64,000 nt of DNA from an uncultured Alphaproteobacteria bacterium. GTDB taxonomy: Bacteria > Pseudomonadota > Alphaproteobacteria > Caulobacterales > Caulobacteraceae. Position 1 is the stretch's first letter, and every line of letters begins with the position of its first letter. Below, piece after piece: positions 53,928 to 62,922 of the stretch. The notes below the pieces were generated by a model, which saw only the letters and a program-made list of their open reading frames with translations, did no database searches and was not told the origin of the DNA. The DNA lies in contig CAIOSI010000034.1 in NCBI GenBank assembly GCA_903860975.1, forward strand, positions 1-64,000, read 5' to 3'. A program made the translations under genes and the position numbers.

Positions 53928-54908
53928 CTATAAATCCGGTCTTACCACCGACTTTCCAATCACCTTGCGCCCCGCAAGAGAATCGAAGGCCAAGCGCCAG
54001 TCGGCCAGGGGGAATTCGGCGTCCACGCGCGGTCTGACTAAGCCGTCTTCGGCCAGCTTCCAGATCGCGGCGTGGTTTTCACGGCCCTTTTCGGGGAACT
54101 GGCGGCCATATTCGCCGGCGCGGACGCCAATCACTGAGAAGCCCTTGATGAGCGCGATATTGACCGGAAGCACCGGCAGTCGGCCAGAGGTGAAGCCAAT
54201 CGACAGAATGCGACCGCCAAAGGCGATGCAGCGCAAGCTTTCGTCGAAGACATCACCGCCGACGGGGTCGTAGATCAAATCGGCTCCGCGCCCGCCGGTT
54301 AGCGCCTTCACCCGCTCGCGGAAGCCATTGGAGACGTTGATGGTCGCCTCAGGGGCGTAGGTTTCTGCAATAACGGCCAGCTTTGCGTCGGAGGCTGAGG
54401 CCGCAATCACCTTGGCTCCCATGATATGGGCAAGGTCAACGGCGGCCAGTCCGACGCCGCCCGCCGCCCCGTGGATCAGCACCCATTCGTCTGGCCGCAG
54501 GCGCGCGCAGCGCTCAAAGGCCACGTAAGCCGTGAGATAGGCGACCGCATATCCCGCCGCTTGGCTGAAACTCAGGGTCTGCGGCTTACGGCGAAGACCC
54601 GCGGCTGGCAGCACGGCATATTCGGCCATGCCGCCGCGGCCGCCGCCGCAGACGGCTTCGCCTCGTTGGAAATCGGTGACACCTTCGCCGAGCGCCTCGA
54701 TCTCACCGGCCAGTTCCATGCCGGGGATAAAGGGAACCTGCGGCTTATGCTGGTGCTCTCCGCGGGTCTGCATCAGGTCAGGGAAGTTCACGGCCGATGC
54801 TCTGACGCGGATCAGCACCTCGCCGGGTCCGGGCTTGGGCGTGGGAACGTCTTTGACGACGCAGCCTGCGTAGTCCGGTAGCAAGGCCTCGACGACGAGG
54901 GCCTTCAC
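53928..54908 (-). CDS. NADPH:quinone oxidoreductase-like MDR enzyme
   Basis: I take GTG 54908, which overlaps the stop of the upstream hydrolase by four bases (GTGA) and gives the family start MKALVVEALLPDY. The 326-residue protein has NFPDLMQTRGEHQHKPQVPF, LIHGAAGGVGLAAVDLAHIM (NADPH site) and YDPVGGDVFDESLRCIAFGG. This is typical of QorA-like reductases without zinc. Third gene of a TetR-hydrolase-reductase operon; substrate unknown. Confidence 0.92.
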   Translation of the reverse strand: MKALVVEALLPDYAGCVVKDVPTPKPGPGEVLIRVRASAVNFPDLMQTRGEHQHKPQVPFIPGMELAGEIEALGEGVTDFQRGEAVCGGGRGGMAEYAVLPAAGLRRKPQTLSFSQAAGYAVAYLTAYVAFERCARLRPDEWVLIHGAAGGVGLAAVDLAHIMGAKVIAASASDAKLAVIAETYAPEATINVSNGFRERVKALTGGRGADLIYDPVGGDVFDESLRCIAFGGRILSIGFTSGRLPVLPVNIALIKGFSVIGVRAGEYGRQFPEKGRENHAAIWKLAEDGLVRPRVDAEFPLADWRLAFDSLAGRKVIGKSVVRPDL

Positions 54909-55951
54909 GCGATACGGCCTTCGAAACCCTCGCGGACCAGGCCCGCGACTTCGCGGCACGCGAGGTCGGCGAAAGGGACTGCGCCGGTGAAGCTGGTGAA
55001 AGCGTGCGCCAGGCTGTCATAGCAACGGTAGATCGTGGGCACGTGGGCCTCCTTAAGCCGGCGTGCATAGCCTTCGCCTTGGTCGAGCAATGGGTCGAAG
55101 CCGGCCGTCACCACAATGGCAGGCGCCAGGCCCGAGAGGTCTTCGGCGCGCAAGGGCGAAAGTCGGGGATCTGCGGGACTATCGCCTGGGGCCATATAGT
55201 GGCCCATGAACCAATCCATGGTCGCCCGGCTCAGCGGGAAGGCATCGCCGTAGGTGTTCATCGAGGCGCTCTCACAGGCCAGGTCCACGCAAGGATAGAT
55301 CAGCAGCTGCAAGGCAGGCTGCGGCTCGCCCGTGCGCTTCAGCTCCTGGCAGATGATGGCCGCGAAATTACCGCCCATTGAATCGCCGCCGATCGCGGCC
55401 TTGTCGCGGGGGGCTCCAAACTGGCCGGCGTTGTCACGGGCGAAGCGGTACGCCGCAAGAGTGTCCTCAAGGCCTGCTGGAAAACGATGTTCAGGCGCCA
55501 GTCGATAGTCGACCGAGATCACCGGGCCACGGAGGGTCTTCGCCAGGAGGGTGCAAAAGGCGTGGCAGGTTTCCAGGTCGCCAATCACGCCGCCGCCCAT
55601 GTGGGCAAAGACCATGACGGGCGTCTGGGCGTCTTGAATGTCAGGGCGATAGAACCGGGCTCCAATGCCCCCACCGGGCCCTGGAATGGTCAGGGCCTCG
55701 ATGCGAACCCCGGGCTCAGGGTCGCCGCTCATGACTGCGAGCGCGCCCGCGCTGGTGCGACGGGCCTCCTCAGGCGAGAGCGTGTTCATAGGGGGTTGGC
55801 CCCGCGACTTGGCGGCCAGGTATTGGAGTCTTGGATCGAGCGTGCGACCGCCCTGGTAGACGACCCCGCCGCCAGACATCAGGCGTAATAACGGGGTTGG
55901 TAGACTGAGCAGCTTGCGAACAACCAGACGCTGAGTTGCAGAGCTTGGCAT
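54905..55951 (-). CDS. Alpha/beta hydrolase, hormone-sensitive-lipase (HSL) family
   Basis: A 348-residue esterase or lipase-like enzyme. The oxyanion motif is HMGGG (117-121, instead of HGGG). The nucleophile is S191 in GGDSMGGN. Asp and His are in TAGFDPLLDQGEGYARRL and YDSLAHAFTSF. No signal peptide is visible, though the N-terminus is hydrophobic. It starts 2 bp after the TetR gene and overlaps the reductase gene, so it is the middle gene of an operon, possibly for ester or lactone breakdown. Confidence 0.92.
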   Translation of the reverse strand: MPSSATQRLVVRKLLSLPTPLLRLMSGGGVVYQGGRTLDPRLQYLAAKSRGQPPMNTLSPEEARRTSAGALAVMSGDPEPGVRIEALTIPGPGGGIGARFYRPDIQDAQTPVMVFAHMGGGVIGDLETCHAFCTLLAKTLRGPVISVDYRLAPEHRFPAGLEDTLAAYRFARDNAGQFGAPRDKAAIGGDSMGGNFAAIICQELKRTGEPQPALQLLIYPCVDLACESASMNTYGDAFPLSRATMDWFMGHYMAPGDSPADPRLSPLRAEDLSGLAPAIVVTAGFDPLLDQGEGYARRLKEAHVPTIYRCYDSLAHAFTSFTGAVPFADLACREVAGLVREGFEGRIA

Positions 55952-55953
55952 GG

Positions 55954-56580
55954 TCAGCTCTTCGCCTTGGGCAGACCCTTCAGGCCGCTGAGGATCATGG
56001 TCACGGCGAATTCCGTAGCGCCGGCCGTATCGATGGGGCGGCGTTCCAGCATCTTGTCGCCGACGTCACGGGCGATGGCGATGCACGAGGCGGCCATGTA
56101 GTCGGGGTCCGAGAAGGGGCTCTTACGTTCGGCGATGTCCTCGGAGAGTGCGTCGCGAATCTCGGCGAAGACGGCCGCCATTTCGGGGGTTTCGCCGCGT
56201 ACGTGCGGATGCGGTTCTCCGGCCGGGCGGCGTTCGATCCAAGTGCGTTGTTCCTCGGCGATGAATCCGAAGTAAGCACTGATCGCGCGGTGGACGAACT
56301 CCTCGAAGGAGTAGCCCCTGTTGCGCAGACTCTTAAGGATGGGGGCGAAGCGACGTGCGCCGTCGTCGGCGAGGGCCGCGAACACCTCCTCCTTGGAGCG
56401 GTAGTAGTTATAGAAGGTGCCTGCCGCCAGGCCCGTGCGCCGAATTATGTCGCGCACGGTCGCCGTTTCGTAGCCCAGGTCTCCGAACACTTCCCGAGCC
56501 GCATCGAGGATCGACTGGCGGTTGGCGACTTTGGTCTGTTCGCGTTTACCGACGGTGGGAAGATAAGCGACCTGGGACAT
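55954..56580 (-). CDS. TetR/AcrR-family transcriptional regulator
   Basis: A 208-residue repressor with an N-terminal helix-turn-helix (ILDAAREVFGDLGYETATVR, then TGLAAGTFYNYYRSKEEVF) and a ligand-binding C-terminal domain. It heads the operon with the hydrolase and the MDR reductase. A perfect palindrome lies 27 bp upstream of its start, so it probably represses itself and the operon until a substrate-derived ligand is present. Confidence 0.93.
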   Translation of the reverse strand: MSQVAYLPTVGKREQTKVANRQSILDAAREVFGDLGYETATVRDIIRRTGLAAGTFYNYYRSKEEVFAALADDGARRFAPILKSLRNRGYSFEEFVHRAISAYFGFIAEEQRTWIERRPAGEPHPHVRGETPEMAAVFAEIRDALSEDIAERKSPFSDPDYMAASCIAIARDVGDKMLERRPIDTAGATEFAVTMILSGLKGLPKAKS

Positions 56581-56606
56581 GCAGTTCTTTTTGCGACAGA
56601 CTCAAA

Positions 56607-56622
56607 AGTGACACGCGTCACT
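56607..56622. promoter_or_regulatory. Palindromic operator candidate for the adjacent TetR
   Basis: AGTGAC (56607-56612) and GTCACT (56617-56622) are perfect inverted repeats around ACGC, in the 80-bp space between the SDR gene and the TetR start. Size and symmetry suit a TetR-family dimer. Confidence 0.65.
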
Positions 56623-56659
56623 CTAGGGGTGTGCGGAGGGAAAGCAATCGCTTGGCCAA

Positions 56660-57568
56660 TCAAACGGTTCGCTGGGCCCGGTCCTTTTCGTTGGTGGAGC
56701 GGATGGAGTCTCGAGCCGCCTCCCATTCCGCATCGCCCCAGGCTGCGAGGCGGTTAAACCCGCCGCCGCTTTGCAGATGCGAGCCGCCATCAATGGCGAT
56801 GGTCTGGCCGTTCACATACGCTGAGCCGGGATCCAGCAGATAGACGGCGAGGTTGGCGAGCTCGCGCATCTCGCCGTTGCGGCCCAATGGGATGGTGGGG
56901 TCGGCTTTCGCGGATTCGGTACCCGCCCCGGGGTTCAGGCGCGCCCAGGCGCCTTCGGTCGGGAAGGGCCCCGGCGCGATGGCGTTGAAGCGCAGGCCGC
57001 GGTTACCCCATTCGACCGCAAGAGATTGAGTCATGACGTTGAGACCGGCCTTGGACATGGCTGAAGGCACCGTGAAAGGACCGCCGTTCCACACCCAGGT
57101 GGTCAGTATCGAGACAACCGACGCATGCTTACCTTCGGCCAGCCATCGCTTGCCGCATTCCTGGGTCACGAAGAAGGAGCCGCGGAAGACAATGTTTGAG
57201 ATGGCGTCGAAACCACGGGCCGAAAGGTCTTCGGTGCGGCTTATGAAGTTGCCGGCGGCGTTATTGACAAGGCCCGTCAGGGCCCCGCCGTCAGCCCAGA
57301 CCGTGTCGATCATCTCGGCGATAGCTTCCGGCACACGGATGTCGCAAGCCAGCCCGACGCACTTGCCGCCATGCGCATCGACAAGGTCTTTGGCGGCGGC
57401 CTCGACCACGCCGCCGCGACGGCCGCAAATATAGACCTCGGCACCCAACAGAAGGCATGCCTCAGCTATCACCTTGCCGAGTCCCGTGCCCCCGCCTGTA
57501 ATCAGGATGCGCTGACCCTTCATAAGTCCCGAACGGAACATCAGGTCGTCGAGCGTGAATTCGGCCAT
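56660..57568 (-). CDS. SDR-family oxidoreductase (2,4-dienoyl-CoA reductase-like)
   Basis: ATG 57568 (MAEFTLDDLMFRSGLMKGQR) has AAGGGAAG upstream; a start 57 bp earlier is unlikely. The 302-residue protein has the cofactor loop ITGGGTGLGKVIAEA and LVNNAAGNFISRTEDL. The active-site region is SILTTWVWNGGPFTVPSAMS with Lys in SKAGLNV. The catalytic Tyr of classical SDRs is not at its usual place, as in dienoyl-CoA reductases. It may be an oxidoreductase of lipid breakdown. It ends 79 bp upstream of the TetR operon on the same strand. Confidence 0.9.
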   Translation of the reverse strand: MAEFTLDDLMFRSGLMKGQRILITGGGTGLGKVIAEACLLLGAEVYICGRRGGVVEAAAKDLVDAHGGKCVGLACDIRVPEAIAEMIDTVWADGGALTGLVNNAAGNFISRTEDLSARGFDAISNIVFRGSFFVTQECGKRWLAEGKHASVVSILTTWVWNGGPFTVPSAMSKAGLNVMTQSLAVEWGNRGLRFNAIAPGPFPTEGAWARLNPGAGTESAKADPTIPLGRNGEMRELANLAVYLLDPGSAYVNGQTIAIDGGSHLQSGGGFNRLAAWGDAEWEAARDSIRSTNEKDRAQRTV

Positions 57569-57746
57569 GGCGCTTCCCTTTATTTTTGGATCTCTAGCGA
57601 ACGCCACTGACCCCAGGGAGGTCAATAACCGTTGGCTTTCAAATTTCCTTGCTCCGGATCGCCCGCCTATCTCGTCATTTTCCCCAGAGGCGAAGTTGGC
57701 TCAGCGTTTGCAACGATAGCTTCAATACGCAGCCTTGGAGCCCTAA

Positions 57747-58499
57747 ATGTCTCAAATCAAGACGACCCAACTCACCGTCTCCCTGCTGGGCGCAGGCTTT
57801 GTCGCGGCGGCCTTGGTTGCGCTTCCGGCCCAGGCCAGCACCTTGCTGCTCAACAGCGCCTCCATGAACCAGGCTTACACAGCTCAAATTACCGGGGGCG
57901 TGTTCGGCAGCGGCGGCTTGAACGTGTACGAGGGCCCGCTGACCTTCAGCGTGACTGACGGCTCTGGAACCCACAACATAACGGCCTTCTGCGTCGACCT
58001 CTTCGACGAAATCGACCTGGGGACCTTTTCCCCGAGCCTGCAATATCAAACCGAGTCCTTGACGACCACCCGGGACGTCGATGGCCAGCAGCTGGGCACT
58101 GGGCTGAGCGTCACGCAGCTGACGCAGATCAACCGACTGGTCACGCTGGCTTCAGGCCTTGAGGTGAACGCCTCGACCAATGCCGCCAATCTGGCGGCGA
58201 TCCAAGGTGCCATCTGGATGATCGAAAATCCCACCTACACGGTAACCTCCCACAACAGCCTGGATTCAATGACATCGGGTTACATCACCCAGTCGTTGTT
58301 CACGAACCCAGTGACGACGGGCTATCTGCCGACGGGGGTCGAGACGACGATCATTTCGAGCAGCACCTATCATCAGGCGTTTACGTTCTCGGTTCCTGGC
58401 GGCGTGCCGGAGCCGGCGACCTGGGCGATGATGATCATCGGCTTTGGTGGGGTCGGCGCAGTCAGGCGAAAGCGCCGTAAAGACGTCGCATTCGCCTGA
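57747..58499 (+). CDS. PEPxxWA-CTERM sorting-domain protein
   Basis: A 250-residue secreted protein with a signal peptide (LTVSLLGAGFVAAALVALPA, then QAS). The C-terminal sorting tail contains VPEPATWAMMIIGFGGVG followed by RRKRRK. This PEPxxWA tail is recognised by an exosortase-type system in alphaproteobacteria, so the protein is probably processed and anchored or exported to the surface. The mature part resembles other PEP-CTERM proteins (AFCVDLFDEIDLGT, LAAIQGAIWMIENPTYTV). No exosortase gene is in this window. Confidence 0.93.
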   Translation: MSQIKTTQLTVSLLGAGFVAAALVALPAQASTLLLNSASMNQAYTAQITGGVFGSGGLNVYEGPLTFSVTDGSGTHNITAFCVDLFDEIDLGTFSPSLQYQTESLTTTRDVDGQQLGTGLSVTQLTQINRLVTLASGLEVNASTNAANLAAIQGAIWMIENPTYTVTSHNSLDSMTSGYITQSLFTNPVTTGYLPTGVETTIISSSTYHQAFTFSVPGGVPEPATWAMMIIGFGGVGAVRRKRRKDVAFA

Positions 58500-58756
58500 A
58501 GCGGGCTTTGGAGTTGAGCCACGTGTCGGCGCCTGTCATTGGGCGCCGTTTGCGTTGAGGGTTCTGGCTCGCGGCTGGAGACGGAGCTTATCTATCCGTC
58601 TTACCGCAGGTCGGGTTTCGCCCATAACGATGGCTGCAAATTTGCAGGCACCGTGAGATCGTTCGTCGGCTTGACCCAGCCCCTCCAGATCGCTGGCCCT
58701 GCATCAGGGCTTGAAGGGCCAGCTGCCGAGGCGCGCCAAAACCGATCGCGCCAACC

Positions 58757-60415
58757 TCAAGGCGAGGTCCGTTCTGAGGCGGTTTTGTCCCGCGCGGCTT
58801 TAAATTCCGAACCGGCCTTCCACTCTGGCCACTCGCGCGAATTCCCGAGGTCGCGGCCGAGATCGTAGACGATGGCGAGATCTTGGGCGAAGCCTGTCAA
58901 ATCCCAGCTTGGGTCGAACGCATCGGCCGGCTGGTGGTAGCGGTCGCGCGTGTAGGCTTCACTCGCGGCCCTGCCGGCCGCGACGCCGCCGTTGATCAGG
59001 TCCTGGCCGCCCTTGAAGGAAATCGACGGCAGACCTTGCTTGGCGAAGGAGAAGTGGTCGGAACGGAAGAAGCCGCCTGCCTCTGGACGGGCGTCGGGTG
59101 TGAAATAGCGGCCGTGCGCCTTCGCGACTTTGATAAGGTCGTCCTGCAGGGTCAAACCGCCGTCGCCGGACGTTGAAACATCCTTGGCCGGACCGTTTAC
59201 CGCCCCGCCATCCATGTTGATGTTCGCAACCGTTGTGGCCAGCGGGTAGAGCGGCGTCGTCGCATAGTATTCTGAACCTAAAAGGCCCTTTTCCTCAGCC
59301 GTCACCGCCATGAACATTTCCGTCCGATCCGTGCGGGGCGAATGAGCGAAGGCGCGGGCGAGCTCAATCAGGCCGGAAACGCCAGAGGCGTTGTCCACGG
59401 CACCATTATAGATGCGATCGCCCTTGGCATCGGCCAGACCCACGCCCAAGTGGTCCCAGTGAGCTGTGTAGACGACCCGCTCGTTCGGATGCTTCGTCCC
59501 TGGCAGGACGCCCACGACGTTGTGCGAGATCACCTTCTTGGCCTCGACCGCAAACGCAGTCGAGAACGTCACGCCGCTGAGCGTCACCGGTTTGAAGTTT
59601 CGCGTTTGTGCGCTTTTCTTCAGGGCCTCGAAATCCAGGCCCGCTGTCTTGAAGAGCGCCACCGTTGGGTCGCGCTGGATCCAGGCCTCGATGGGTGCAT
59701 GGACCTTCGCAGGATCCCTTCGGATGATGTCAAAGACCGCGTCAGTGTTGGAGTTTTTGACGGTGTTCCAGCCGTAAGCGGCAGGGCCGGTTTCGTGGAT
59801 CACGATAAAGCCGATTGCGCCTTGGCGGGCAGCTTCCTCGTACTTGTAGGTCCAGCGGCCGTAGTAGGTCATGGCCTTGCCGCCAAAGTCGCCGACGCCG
59901 GTCTCGTAGTCCGGGTCATTGACCAGGACGAGGGCGATCTTGCCGTGAAGGTCGACGCCTTTGAAGTCGTCCCAATTGCGTTCGGGCGCCTTGACGCCGT
60001 AGCCAACGAAGACGACAGGCGCGTTCTTGATGTCGATTTGGTTCACGCCGGTCTGTGGCGCGCGGATGGCGACTTCCTGGCCTTGCTTCCAGGAAAGGGT
60101 CTGGCCAGCAGCCTTTGCTGTGAAGGTCACGGGGCCTTTGATGTTAAATTCCGCCAGCGGGACGTTCTGGGTCCAGGCGCGGCCAGATTTCGTTTTATCG
60201 CCGCCCGGCTGCAATCCGGCCGCCTTGAATTCTTTGGTGATGTAGGCGACCGACTTCACCTCACCGGGCGTTGCGGGGCCACGGCCTTCAAAGGCGTCGG
60301 ACGACAGCACCTTGATGTGCTGCGATAACGCCGCCGGGTCGATTTTGACGTCAGCGGCGCAGGCGGTTGAGACGATAGCGCAGGCCGCGATTGTGCCCGC
60401 AAAAATCTGTTTCAT
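58757..60415 (-). CDS. Exported M28-family metallopeptidase with PA domain
   Basis: A 552-residue peptidase with a signal peptide (MKQIFAGTIAACAIVSTACA). A protease-associated domain comes next (VFVGYGVKAPERNWDDFKGV, then KIALVLVNDPDYE) and then the M28 catalytic domain. Metal ligands and the catalytic Glu are visible in VYTAHWDHLGVGL, NGAVDNASGVSGLIE, VTAEEKGLLGSEYY, INMDGG and RSDHFSFAKQGLP. It is an aminopeptidase or related enzyme in the periplasm or outside the cell. It is co-directional with the upstream TetR gene but separated from it. Confidence 0.94.
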   Translation of the reverse strand: MKQIFAGTIAACAIVSTACAADVKIDPAALSQHIKVLSSDAFEGRGPATPGEVKSVAYITKEFKAAGLQPGGDKTKSGRAWTQNVPLAEFNIKGPVTFTAKAAGQTLSWKQGQEVAIRAPQTGVNQIDIKNAPVVFVGYGVKAPERNWDDFKGVDLHGKIALVLVNDPDYETGVGDFGGKAMTYYGRWTYKYEEAARQGAIGFIVIHETGPAAYGWNTVKNSNTDAVFDIIRRDPAKVHAPIEAWIQRDPTVALFKTAGLDFEALKKSAQTRNFKPVTLSGVTFSTAFAVEAKKVISHNVVGVLPGTKHPNERVVYTAHWDHLGVGLADAKGDRIYNGAVDNASGVSGLIELARAFAHSPRTDRTEMFMAVTAEEKGLLGSEYYATTPLYPLATTVANINMDGGAVNGPAKDVSTSGDGGLTLQDDLIKVAKAHGRYFTPDARPEAGGFFRSDHFSFAKQGLPSISFKGGQDLINGGVAAGRAASEAYTRDRYHQPADAFDPSWDLTGFAQDLAIVYDLGRDLGNSREWPEWKAGSEFKAARDKTASERTSP

Positions 60416-60475
60416 CGATAACTCGAAAAAGGGTGTGAATTCGCGCGCGACCCTAGCGTCGCCGCAGTCGTACGG

Positions 60476-61243
60476 CTAGGCCGGCCTGCGCGTATTCTCG
60501 ACAAAGGTCGCCAGACCATCGAGGACGCGCTGCAGGCCAAATTCGAAGTTCCGTTCCGGATCCGGCCCAGGCATCTGGCCGCTCTTGTAGGCTTCGCCCA
60601 TCCGGACTGTGGTCGGATAGCGAGCGGGGTCGACCAGGCCTTGCAGCAGCGGGGTGTTCATCGCCCACCACTGCTCATCTGTCATCCCGGTCTGTTTTTC
60701 GATCTCGCGAGCGTCGAGCGCGGCGCGTACGGCACCTCGGACGTAGTCGCTGACGACGGACGTGACCTGGTCCATCTCCATCTCTGTAAGCCCCAGGCCG
60801 TCGATGGCGCAAAGCGTGCTCTCGACCCTGGCCAATACATTGGGACCCAGCGGCGGACGATGGGTGCCAACCTGCAGGATCCAGGGGTGTCGCTGGGCGC
60901 GGCTCCAGTGCTGCCGGGCGATCTGTTCCAATCGGGCGCGCCAGCCGTTGGCGGGGTCTGGGGTTTGGTCTTCGCCGGCCACCCGGTCGAGCATCAGGTC
61001 CACCAACTCGGCTTTCGAAGGGACGTAGGTGTAGAGCGACATGGGCGACAGACCGAGCGCCTCGGCCACCCGACGCATCGAAAGCGCGCTCAGTCCTTCG
61101 GCATCGGCCAATGCGATGGCGGCGCGTACGACATCCTCGACGGTGTGGCGTGGCTTTGGGCCGCGACGTGCGGGTCCTGGCAGGCTCCACAAAAGAGCGA
61201 TGCTCCGTCCAGGATCACCGCTACCTGTGAACTCCTCCGCCAT
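60476..61243 (-). CDS. TetR-family regulator (TetR_C_11-like C-terminus)
   Basis: A 255-residue regulator with a Pro/Arg-rich N-terminal extension. The helix-turn-helix reads RAAIALADAEGLSALSMRRV, then LGLSPMSLYTYVPSKAELV. The long C-terminal ligand domain is of the tetracycline repressor-like type. It is divergent from the NodT/adaptor genes 245 bp away, so it is probably the local repressor of that efflux operon. Confidence 0.92.
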   Translation of the reverse strand: MAEEFTGSGDPGRSIALLWSLPGPARRGPKPRHTVEDVVRAAIALADAEGLSALSMRRVAEALGLSPMSLYTYVPSKAELVDLMLDRVAGEDQTPDPANGWRARLEQIARQHWSRAQRHPWILQVGTHRPPLGPNVLARVESTLCAIDGLGLTEMEMDQVTSVVSDYVRGAVRAALDAREIEKQTGMTDEQWWAMNTPLLQGLVDPARYPTTVRMGEAYKSGQMPGPDPERNFEFGLQRVLDGLATFVENTRRPA

Positions 61244-61248
61244 GGCGC

Positions 61249-61292
61249 TAAACTACACGTCGAATAACACTTTACAACATACGGAGTTTAGA
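61249..61292. promoter_or_regulatory. Inverted repeat in the TetR-efflux intergenic region
   Basis: CTAAACT (61249-61255) and AGTTTAG (61286-61292) are perfect complements separated by 30 bp. They lie immediately upstream of the TetR start in the intergenic region shared with the efflux genes. They could flank an operator or promoter. The spacing is long for one dimer, so two sites or DNA bending would be needed. Confidence 0.35.
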
Positions 61293-61487
61293 CCAGAGAA
61301 GGGCTTGCGGACACGCCCGGCAAGAGGCGGCCTGTGGGAGCTTCATCACTGGGCTTAGGTGTTCATGTCGCTAGACGGCCGTCTTTCGCCTCTGCATCCC
61401 AATGGGGCGCTGCATCTCGTTCGGATGTGGGCGGCGATTAGGAACACTTCCTCCCACCTCCTCGCGGCACCATAACGAAAATCCGAC

Positions 61488-62915
61488 ATGCGTCCTGCCT
61501 CCTATCTCGCCGTCCTGGCCTGCGCCGCGCTCGCCGCCTGCGCCCATGTGCGTCCGGCGGACACGCGCTTGCCGGCGGATTTCGAAGCCCCAAAGGGCTC
61601 TTCGCCCGCCGGTGCGATCGATCTGGATCGCTGGTGGCTGGCGTTTAACGACGCTGAGCTGAGCGGTCTCATTGACCAAGCCCTTGCCGCCAATCCGGAT
61701 GCGCGCAGCGCAGCTGCGCGCCTGAACGAAGCCCGCGCCAATCGCACCGAAGCGCTGGTCCATTTCCTGCCGCAGGGCGATGTCACGGGCTCGACGCGGC
61801 GGACTGACACCCATCAGTTGGCCGGCACAGTGATCAATTTTCCAGGCTTTTCTTCGAGCGGCGTGAGCAACGCGCAGGCCTCGAACTTCAATGTGAGTTG
61901 GGAAGTCGACATTTTCGGCCGTTTCCTTGCCGTTCGTAAGGCGGTGAACGGCGACATCGCGGCCGCGCGCTTCAACTACGAGGGCGCACGCGCCATGCTG
62001 GCGGCCAATGTCGCTGACGCCTATTTTCAGGCCCGCGGCCTCGCCATTCAACTGGGCGACGCGCGCGAAACCGCTCGCATCGAGCAGGAACTTTATGACA
62101 GCTCCAGCAAGCGCGGTGCGCTGGGTATTGCGGCCACGTCCGATGCCGACCGGGTTGCGGGAGATCTCGCTCAGGCCAAGGCGCAAGCCGCGGGCCTGCA
62201 AGCCGAGCTGCAAGCGCAGCGGCGCACACTGTTGATCCTGGCGGGCCGTACGATCGAGCCCACAGCCAACCTCGCGGTTGAAGCAAGCGTCGGGACCCTG
62301 CCGCCCATACCCGCCACGATCCCCAGCCAACTTCTGAAGCGCCGGCCCGACGTGCGCGAGGCCCAAGCGCGGGTCGCCTCGGCAGCTGGGCGCGCGGATG
62401 CCGATCTGCTGGCTTTCTTGCCGACCCTCAATTTTACGCCCTCACTGGGCTGGTCGAAGTCGTCGCAGCCGGGCTATTCGGTCACGGCCCGGTCGCTGGT
62501 CAGTGGCGCGGCCATCACGCAGCCGCTGCTGTCGATCCCGACGAAACTGGCTGAGTTAAAGGCGCAAAACGCACGGACTGAACAGGCGGTGATCGCCTAC
62601 GAAAAGGCTGTGCAGACAGCTTTTTCGGATTCCGAAGGTACGCTGGTGCGGCTGGATGCAGACCGCAAGCGCGTGGCGCTGCTAACGGACGGCGAGATTC
62701 GCGCGGCGCGTAGCTATCGCGCCTCAAAGATCGGCTACGACCGCGGCTTGACGGATCTGCAGACGGCGCTCAGCGCCGAGCAATCCTGGCGGGCCACCCG
62801 TTCCCAACTGACAGCTGCCCAGGTGCAGGCGTTCCGGCGCACTGTTCAGGCCTATAAGGCGCTCGGCGGCGGTTGGCCTGCCGAGCAATTCCCAACCCAG
62901 ACGCAGGCCCGCTGA
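61488..62915 (+). CDS. Efflux outer-membrane factor, NodT family
   Basis: A 475-residue TolC-like lipoprotein channel. It has a lipobox (LACAALAAC, Cys18), then ADFEAPKGSSPAGAIDLDRW. Two repeats of long helices carry LLKRRPDVREAQARVASAAG (the OEP family signature) and a second-half TDLQTALSAEQSWRATRSQL. It would form the outer-membrane exit for the RND pump whose adaptor follows 7 bp later. The inner-membrane pump should lie beyond the window. Confidence 0.94.
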   Translation: MRPASYLAVLACAALAACAHVRPADTRLPADFEAPKGSSPAGAIDLDRWWLAFNDAELSGLIDQALAANPDARSAAARLNEARANRTEALVHFLPQGDVTGSTRRTDTHQLAGTVINFPGFSSSGVSNAQASNFNVSWEVDIFGRFLAVRKAVNGDIAAARFNYEGARAMLAANVADAYFQARGLAIQLGDARETARIEQELYDSSSKRGALGIAATSDADRVAGDLAQAKAQAAGLQAELQAQRRTLLILAGRTIEPTANLAVEASVGTLPPIPATIPSQLLKRRPDVREAQARVASAAGRADADLLAFLPTLNFTPSLGWSKSSQPGYSVTARSLVSGAAITQPLLSIPTKLAELKAQNARTEQAVIAYEKAVQTAFSDSEGTLVRLDADRKRVALLTDGEIRAARSYRASKIGYDRGLTDLQTALSAEQSWRATRSQLTAAQVQAFRRTVQAYKALGGGWPAEQFPTQTQAR

Positions 62916-62922
62916 GACCCGC

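Noticed and set aside
59342-60328. Long plus-strand open frame (328 codons) inside the M28 peptidase region
   Set aside because: It is antisense to a gene with signal peptide and complete M28 motifs, and lacks a ribosome-binding site and any recognisable domain.
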